DNA of 64,000 bases, taken from Alteromonas sp. ALT199 (GTDB lineage Bacteria > Pseudomonadota > Gammaproteobacteria > Enterobacterales > Alteromonadaceae). The stretch is from contig NZ_JAHHDX010000124.1 in the NCBI RefSeq assembly GCF_018619335.1, positions 52,852 through 116,851 of the forward strand, in the 5' to 3' direction. Shown here one piece after another: positions 58,468-64,000 of this stretch (position 1 is its first letter; each line of letters opens with the position of its first letter). A program made the translations under genes and the position numbers. Below the pieces are notes generated by a model. It was not told where the DNA came from. It searched no databases and saw only the letters and a program-made list of their open reading frames with translations.

Positions 58468-59394
58468 TTACTTCTGACTTTCAGAAATAAAATAGCTCAA
58501 CTCTTTAATGCAGTGGCGTAACACCGGGTTTAACCGCGTATTTTTACCATTCATCACGAACAACTCGTGACTAAAGTTGAAAAGGCTACCTTGTGCAATT
58601 GGCACAAGTCCTAACGCGGCCCCCTGCTCTTTTGCCATGTAATCAGGCAACAAGCCAATATATTCGCCCGTCATAATTGCGGACATCGCAGCATCGAAAG
58701 AATCAGAAAAAGTTTGAATAGATAGTCTGGTTTCATCTTCAATATAGTTAGCCGATGATAAACCAGCGATACCAATAGCTGGATAATCACCAATCTTCAC
58801 GTTCTCTGGTAATTCACTATCGCGATACTTGGCCAAAGGATGGGTCGGCGCACAGTATAATCGCCCTTCAGTTTCAATTCCTACCGGGTGGAAAGTGACC
58901 GATTCTGGTTTAACCATGTCATAGGTTGAAACTACAAGGTGACACTCACCTGAAAGCGCGACATGCTCAACTTCGTTATATAAGCGAGTTTGGATATTCA
59001 CATGAATATCGTCAAATTTTTTCATCGTGCTTTTAACCGCTTTACTAACGGCCAAGTGCATTGAAAGCGGAAGACCTGCCATTAACACTAGCGTGATATG
59101 GCCAGAGTAGTCATCGTGCAGCGATTTTAGATTGAACACAAAGTTATCGAAGGCGTTGAAGATGCGCTTGGTTTCCTGAAAAACCACTTCACCTTCTTTT
59201 GTCATTTGAAAGCCACCACGCCCCCGGTGACATAGCACCAGGTCCAAACGCTCTTCCAGCTTCTTAATAGCAGCACTGATATTTGGACGTTGCATACGCA
59301 ACACGGGTTCTGCCGCAGTAAATCCATTGCAGCTTGCTACAGCGTAGAATACACGCAGTAGTTTTATATCTGACTCCTGTAGACGATTAAGCAT
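58468..59394 (-). CDS. LysR-family transcriptional regulator
   Basis: 308 residues. N-terminal winged helix-turn-helix (about 5-65, with LLRVFYAVASCNGFTAAEP and IKKLEERLDLVLCHRGRGG) and a LysR substrate-binding domain (about 90-300). No obvious target gene is divergent from it; the 365-base region upstream runs into the uvrB end. It is co-directional with the restriction operon but separated from it by 200 bases, so probably unrelated. Confidence 0.92.
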   Translation of the reverse strand: MLNRLQESDIKLLRVFYAVASCNGFTAAEPVLRMQRPNISAAIKKLEERLDLVLCHRGRGGFQMTKEGEVVFQETKRIFNAFDNFVFNLKSLHDDYSGHITLVLMAGLPLSMHLAVSKAVKSTMKKFDDIHVNIQTRLYNEVEHVALSGECHLVVSTYDMVKPESVTFHPVGIETEGRLYCAPTHPLAKYRDSELPENVKIGDYPAIGIAGLSSANYIEDETRLSIQTFSDSFDAAMSAIMTGEYIGLLPDYMAKEQGAALGLVPIAQGSLFNFSHELFVMNGKNTRLNPVLRHCIKELSYFISESQK

Positions 59395-59732
59395 ATTGGC
59401 ACCTGTTTATAGGTATAGTTATCGATACTCAAACTAGAACTATATGTAACTAATTGCGCTATTACAACGACATTTTACGGCTTTTCGTCTCATTTTGTAC
59501 TGAAATTGAGAAGTTTATGCTCTCGAAGTAACTGTTTAATTGATGATTTCCACGAGCACAGCAGGGAAACAAACAATAAAAGCAAAAACTTGATATGAGT
59601 TATCCGGTTTTATACGAAAGAGCCATGCCTAAGGCCTCACAAAGAGTTTAATAAAATGCGAAGGGATAACCTAGGCTAGGAATTAGACGGCTATGAAAGA
59701 ACTAAATAAGCTGTCCACGATAGAAAACGTTG
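59395..59732. other. gap between LysR gene and uvrB
   Basis: AT-rich 338 bases holding the LysR promoter. Short frames here, including one starting at 59693 that runs into uvrB antisense, lack features. Nothing else seen. Confidence 0.4.
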
Positions 59733-59752
59733 GCCCCAATAAATATTGGGGC
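59733..59752 (-). terminator. uvrB terminator hairpin
   Basis: Perfect GCCCCAATA / TATTGGGGC stem with two bases between arms, eight bases past the uvrB stop on the minus strand; only a TTTT follows a few bases later. Confidence 0.65.
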
Positions 59753-59759
59753 GCATTTA

Positions 59760-61775
59760 TCAAGAAAGCGCAACAACCTGTTTTCTCAGTGCTTCAATAT
59801 CATCTCGTAACGAAGCCGCTTTCTCAAACTCTAGCTCTCGAGCATATTCAAACATCTGCTTTTCCAGCTCGGTAACTTGGTCCATCAATTCAGTGGCGCT
59901 AGCTGTTTTCTGTTGTTTTTTCTTCTCTTCTACTTTACGCAACCTAACTTTACCAGACGCAGGGTGCGCGCCGTCACCTAAGTCCATAATATCGGTAATA
60001 GGCTTGTTAAGTCGCATTGGCGTTATACCATTTGCCTTATTATGCTCCATTTGCTTTTCACGACGACGGTCTGTCTCATCTATCGCTTTTTTCATAGACT
60101 TAGTAATACTGTCACCATATAAAATGGCCTTACCGTTTACATGTCGCGCAGCTCTACCAATAGTCTGGATTAAAGAGCGTTCAGCACGTAAAAAGCCCTC
60201 TTTATCAGCGTCTAGAATAGCAACTAGCGACACCTCAGGCATATCTAAACCTTCACGTAGCAAGTTGATACCCACCAACACATCGAATTTACCCAATCGC
60301 AGGTCGCGGATAATTTCGATACGCTCAACAGTATCAATATCTGAATGCAGATAACGAACTTTAACGCCGTGCTCATTCAAATACTCGCTCAAATCCTCGG
60401 CCATGCGCTTTGTAAGCGTGGTAATGAGAACCCGTTCGTCTAGTTCTACTCGCGTTTGGATTTCAGACAGAACATCATCGACCTGAGTCGCCACAGGGCG
60501 AACTTCAATAATTGGGTCCAAAAGACCTGTTGGACGTACGACCTGTTCTACTATTTCACCTTCAGTTTTCTTTAATTCATACTCGCCAGGCGTTGCAGAA
60601 ACATAGATGGTTTGGGGGCAAATTTGTTCAAACTCTTCAAATTTAAGTGGGCGATTATCTAGCGCAGAAGGAAGTCGAAAACCAAACTCCACTAAAGTTT
60701 CTTTTCTTGAGCGGTCGCCGCGATACATAGCTCCTATCTGAGAAACAGTAACGTGAGATTCGTCGATAAACATTAAGCCATCTGCAGGGAAATAATCTAT
60801 TAATGTTGGAGGTGGCTCGCCCGGCGCTCGCCCTGACAGATAGCGGGAGTAGTTTTCAATGCCCGAACAGTATCCGAGCTCCATCATCATTTCGATATCA
60901 AACTGGGTTCGCTGCGAAATACGCTGCTCTTCAATAAGCTTATTCGCTTCTTGGAGCTGTTTTTTGCGATCGCCCAATTCATCTTTAATGTGTTCAATGG
61001 CATTGAGAATTTTTTCTCGGGGCGTCACGTAGTGTGTTTTTGGGAAAACCGTTGCGCGGATGACTGATTTATCGACGGCCCCCGTTAATGGATCAAATAA
61101 ACTGATCTTATCAATTTCATCATCAAAAAGCTCAACCCTCACCGCTTGCTTTTCTGAGTCGGCTGGGAAGATATCAATGACATCGCCACGTACACGGAAG
61201 GTACCCCGTTCAAAGGCCAAATCATTACGCTTGTACTGAAGTTCAGCAAGGCGACGTAAAATATCACGTTGATCCATAGTGTCGCCTTGGCGAAGGTGCA
61301 ACAGCATTTTCATATAGGACTCAGGATCGCCCAAACCGTAAATAGCCGAAACACTCGCAATAATAACTACGTCTCTGCGCTCCATTAGCGCCTTAGTCGC
61401 AGATAATCGCATCTGTTCAATGTGATCGTTGATAGAAGCATCTTTCTCGATGAAAGTGTCGGTACTAGGAACGTAGGCTTCTGGTTGATAATAATCGTAG
61501 TATGAAACAAAATATTCTACGGCGTTATTGGGAAAGAACTCTTTCATCTCACCGTATAACTGAGCCGCTAGTGTTTTATTATGCGCAAGAATAAGCGTTG
61601 GTCGCTGTACCTCTTTAATTACATTGGCCATGGTAAAGGTTTTACCCGACCCCGTAACACCTAGAAGTGTTTGGCCGGCTAAGCCACTTTCTAGCCCATC
61701 CACTAAGGCTTCTATGGCTTTAGGCTGATCGCCTGCTGGCTTGTATTTAGAATGAAGCTCAAAACCTCTACTCAT
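59760..61775 (-). CDS. uvrB: excinuclease ABC subunit UvrB
   Basis: 671 residues. Walker [10 protein letters not shown] (about 39-47), the beta-hairpin region [20 protein letters not shown] (Walker B), helicase motifs QTIGRAARH, and a C-terminal UVR domain (about 632-667). It is the damage-verification helicase of nucleotide excision repair, loaded by UvrA and joined by UvrC. Length and all motifs are normal. Probably monocistronic, 89 bases after the MATE gene on the same strand. Confidence 0.98.
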   Translation of the reverse strand: MSRGFELHSKYKPAGDQPKAIEALVDGLESGLAGQTLLGVTGSGKTFTMANVIKEVQRPTLILAHNKTLAAQLYGEMKEFFPNNAVEYFVSYYDYYQPEAYVPSTDTFIEKDASINDHIEQMRLSATKALMERRDVVIIASVSAIYGLGDPESYMKMLLHLRQGDTMDQRDILRRLAELQYKRNDLAFERGTFRVRGDVIDIFPADSEKQAVRVELFDDEIDKISLFDPLTGAVDKSVIRATVFPKTHYVTPREKILNAIEHIKDELGDRKKQLQEANKLIEEQRISQRTQFDIEMMMELGYCSGIENYSRYLSGRAPGEPPPTLIDYFPADGLMFIDESHVTVSQIGAMYRGDRSRKETLVEFGFRLPSALDNRPLKFEEFEQICPQTIYVSATPGEYELKKTEGEIVEQVVRPTGLLDPIIEVRPVATQVDDVLSEIQTRVELDERVLITTLTKRMAEDLSEYLNEHGVKVRYLHSDIDTVERIEIIRDLRLGKFDVLVGINLLREGLDMPEVSLVAILDADKEGFLRAERSLIQTIGRAARHVNGKAILYGDSITKSMKKAIDETDRRREKQMEHNKANGITPMRLNKPITDIMDLGDGAHPASGKVRLRKVEEKKKQQKTASATELMDQVTELEKQMFEYARELEFEKAASLRDDIEALRKQVVALS

Positions 61776-61864
61776 TTACTTAACCTTTTCTTTAGCTTAT
61801 TGCTCGACGTTTTATTTGCGCTCATGCTCAGTGAAGATGCGCTGTGAAAAAAAACACCAGCGCG

Positions 61865-63247
61865 TTAATTATGCTGAGAATTTACGGTGTCAATTTCAAA
61901 TTGCTTTACTGCGCGCTTGAAAACAATAAATGAAACACACGCCATCGCAGTATTGGCAATGACATTGCCTACAAATAACCCTTTTAATTCAAAGAGAAAA
62001 CTTCCTGCCACACTGATAGGTACGAAGAAAACAAATAAGCGGATGACACTTAATGTTAACGCCGTCATTGGTCGATGCATGGCATTTAACGATGAGTTAG
62101 TCAGAATGATAATACCCTGCATACCGTAGCCTAGCGGCACAATCATCAAAAACAGCTGTATTAGTACGCTTACCTCTGCTTCATGGGCAAAGGCAACGGC
62201 TATCCAGCTAGACATTGCCCACATGACAAGAAAAATGCCGAACTGCCAAATAAGAACAAACTTCAAAGTAAGCGAATATGCTTTTTTTACCCGTTCTACT
62301 TGCCCTGCTCCAACGTTTTGGCTAATAAAAGGGGGCAGCGTCATAGAAAGCGCTAGCACGACAATACTAGCAATAGACTCCATTCTATTACCTACCCCCC
62401 AAGCGGCAACCGCTTCGGCCCCGTAACCAGCAACTACAGCTGTCATTACGCCACCAGCAACAGGGGTTAGCATATTTGCCCCTGCCGCGGGCAGCCCTAT
62501 TTTGAGAATCTCACGGCTGCTATCACGCAATTCAACCAAGGTTAGCAGTCGAGGCAACATGAGTTTTCGTTGAACCGCTAATATATAAAGTATCCACAGT
62601 GCGCCCACGATCCAAGCTATAAAGGTAGCTAGTGCAGCACCTTTTATTCCCATCGCTGGAATAGGGCCAAGGCCGAATATGAAAATAGGGTCGAGTAAGG
62701 CGTTGAGCGCACCTCCCGCCGCCATAACAATACTTGGTGTGCGGGTGTCACCGCATGCTCTAAGCACACTGTTTCCCACCATCGGCATAGCAAGAAAAAT
62801 ACTCGATAGATACCATAGACCCATATAATCAGATATATACGGCATTAGGTTCTCTGTTGCATTAAGCAACTTAAACACAGGCTCTATAGTGAAAAAGCCA
62901 ATAATTGCTAACGCCCCTACCAGTAAAACCGATAGCATTAAAGAGCCTGTAGCGTATTGCTGAGACTTGGTTACCTCTTTACTACCTTGTAATTTACCTA
63001 TAATTGCAGAGGTACCTATACCTAAACCGATATTTAGGCTGATGACAGTAAATGTAACTGGAAAAGTAAAACTAATAGCCGCTAAAGGGTCTGTTCCTAA
63101 CAAGCTAACGAAGAACGTATCAATAAGCCCGAAACTCATCATCATAACCATCCCCACTATCATAGGAATAGTCATACGCTTTAACGTAGTAGCTATATCT
63201 CCTTCCAATAAGTCGGAAGTCCGTTGTTTAGCGTTACTTTTTATCAC
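61865..63247 (-). CDS. MATE-family efflux transporter
   Basis: 460 residues with 12 predicted transmembrane helices in two halves, the MATE/DinF arrangement (PMVGNSVLRACGDTRTPSIVM; later PAAGANMLTPVAGG). Sodium- or proton-driven export of cationic drugs is the family role; substrate unknown. It starts RTSDLLEGDIATTLKRMTIP. Co-directional with uvrB. Confidence 0.92.
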   Translation of the reverse strand: MIKSNAKQRTSDLLEGDIATTLKRMTIPMIVGMVMMMSFGLIDTFFVSLLGTDPLAAISFTFPVTFTVISLNIGLGIGTSAIIGKLQGSKEVTKSQQYATGSLMLSVLLVGALAIIGFFTIEPVFKLLNATENLMPYISDYMGLWYLSSIFLAMPMVGNSVLRACGDTRTPSIVMAAGGALNALLDPIFIFGLGPIPAMGIKGAALATFIAWIVGALWILYILAVQRKLMLPRLLTLVELRDSSREILKIGLPAAGANMLTPVAGGVMTAVVAGYGAEAVAAWGVGNRMESIASIVVLALSMTLPPFISQNVGAGQVERVKKAYSLTLKFVLIWQFGIFLVMWAMSSWIAVAFAHEAEVSVLIQLFLMIVPLGYGMQGIIILTNSSLNAMHRPMTALTLSVIRLFVFFVPISVAGSFLFELKGLFVGNVIANTAMACVSFIVFKRAVKQFEIDTVNSQHN

Positions 63248-64000
63248 TTGAGCTCCGGCAAACTTTAGTCCTCTCTTGAATTGCGCGTTAGTGTAAAAGA
63301 CAGAACTCTAATTAGCTATGTGTAATCGACAAACAAGGGAATGCTTAAGAGGACGGAAAGAAAAGCCTTGTTTTTGATAAAAGCACTAACGTTGATTCAA
63401 TTTACTCGCAACTCAGCAAAATCAATAGTTTCTATAATAAACAAAGTAAACACTGTGTATGTAAATTCCTGACAAATAGATTTCAATCGTGTTTCACTTT
63501 TAATTATGCGGTTATATAACTTGAACGTGAATGAACACCTTATATAGGCGAATAAGAGACAACCAAATTTGTTAACACTATGTAACACATTGAGAGATAA
63601 GATGGATTTCATTGGATAGCATTTAGACATTCGTCGAATTAACACACAAGCTACTTTTTGTTCAACCGATCTATTTAGATCGGCAATTAAGATCATAAAA
63701 GACAACCTAACCCCCTGTATTAAATAAAGTTACAACCTATCAATGTTAAAACGTGATTCGATCAATACACTGGCGATCTCATAAATAGGTACTGCGAATT
63801 TAAGCTATCAACATAGTTATCCACAGATTTAGTGGATAACTAACGCTAGACCATATTCGGCGCGATTTCGTGCTAGAATAATTTCTCAGCACGTAAGTGG
63901 TGACTAACCTTTTAATCCTCAAGTACAGGTTACAGTTTTATTAAACCCTGTACATATTAACAGTATGGAAGTTATTTTTTATTCTATTTAGTTATATGGG
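63248..64000. other. gene-free right edge
   Basis: About 750 AT-rich bases. A 102-codon minus frame (63397-63705) shows no family features and is rejected. The stretch holds the MATE promoter, a perfect palindrome CCGATCTA-TT-TAGATCGG (63666-63683), and the DnaA-box-like pair listed separately. A gene probably begins beyond 64000. Confidence 0.5.
63816..63840. promoter_or_regulatory. inverted DnaA-box-like pair
   Basis: GTTATCCAC and GTGGATAAC, perfect 9-bp arms seven bases apart; the left arm extends to TTATCCACA, a perfect consensus DnaA box. It could be a DnaA-controlled promoter or another operator. Confidence 0.5.

Noticed and set aside
63397..63705. 102-codon minus-strand frame at the right edge
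   Set aside because: No ribosome site, no domain or signal features, and a residue mix typical of translated AT-rich noncoding DNA.

Overview
The window reads as chromosome of a marine gammaproteobacterium, most likely Alteromonas or a close relative. The evidence is gene content and order: ffh next to a ypjD/yfjD pair, a two-gene fadI-fadJ operon, a MoxR/Bat operon, an ECF sigma factor with a DUF3379 partner, separate cysD-cysC-cysQ-cysN followed by an SLC13 permease, and abundant GGDEF/EAL proteins. This is inference from protein families, not a database match. No rRNA or CRISPR array is visible; there is one tRNA (tRNA-Glu, UUC).

Layout. 1-2164 (-): start of a large SMC-like coiled-coil ATPase that leaves the window. 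2515-5792: two convergent surface or secreted lipoproteins, one polysaccharide-lyase-like and one with a collagen-like stretch and a duplicated beta-propeller. 5971-10817: ffh, the ypjD/yfjD pair, a small hypothetical gene and sixA. 10977-13723: an M16 protease broken by a frameshift. 14101-18657: a 1518-residue propeller/PAS/GGDEF/EAL sensor. 18955-19122: a tiny exported peptide gene. 19626-23097: fadJ and fadI, with a FadR-like operator upstream. 23471-31014: an operon of moxR, DUF58, DUF4381, batA, a batB-batC fusion and batD. 31216-38225: DUF885 lipoprotein, ECF sigma/DUF3379 pair, GGDEF protein and putP. 38476-43935: sulfate activation and uptake (cysD, cysC, cysQ, cysN, permease). 44213-49762: YIP1-like membrane protein, a frameshifted DUF3025 gene, an M28 peptidase and asnB.

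49795-51519 is a patch of mobile DNA. A 1412-bp IS4-type element sits in what was the asnB terminator hairpin, and next to it lies a 265-bp MITE-like inverted-repeat element whose end forms the C-terminus and stop codon of the neighbouring solute-binding-protein gene. 52497-53922 holds divergent queE and queC (7-deazaguanine synthesis). After a gene-free AT-rich stretch with two strong hairpins comes tRNA-Glu. Its promoter -35 overlaps the stop codon of an M-R-M restriction-modification operon (54769-58267): two C5-cytosine methyltransferases around a DUF3883-type nuclease whose first 360 residues I do not recognise. This is the best candidate for an undescribed system here. The window closes with a LysR regulator, uvrB, a MATE transporter and a gene-free right edge with an inverted DnaA-box-like motif.

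Two conserved genes (M16 protease, DUF3025) each carry one apparent single-base loss in a short homopolymer, so sequencing error should be excluded before calling them pseudogenes.
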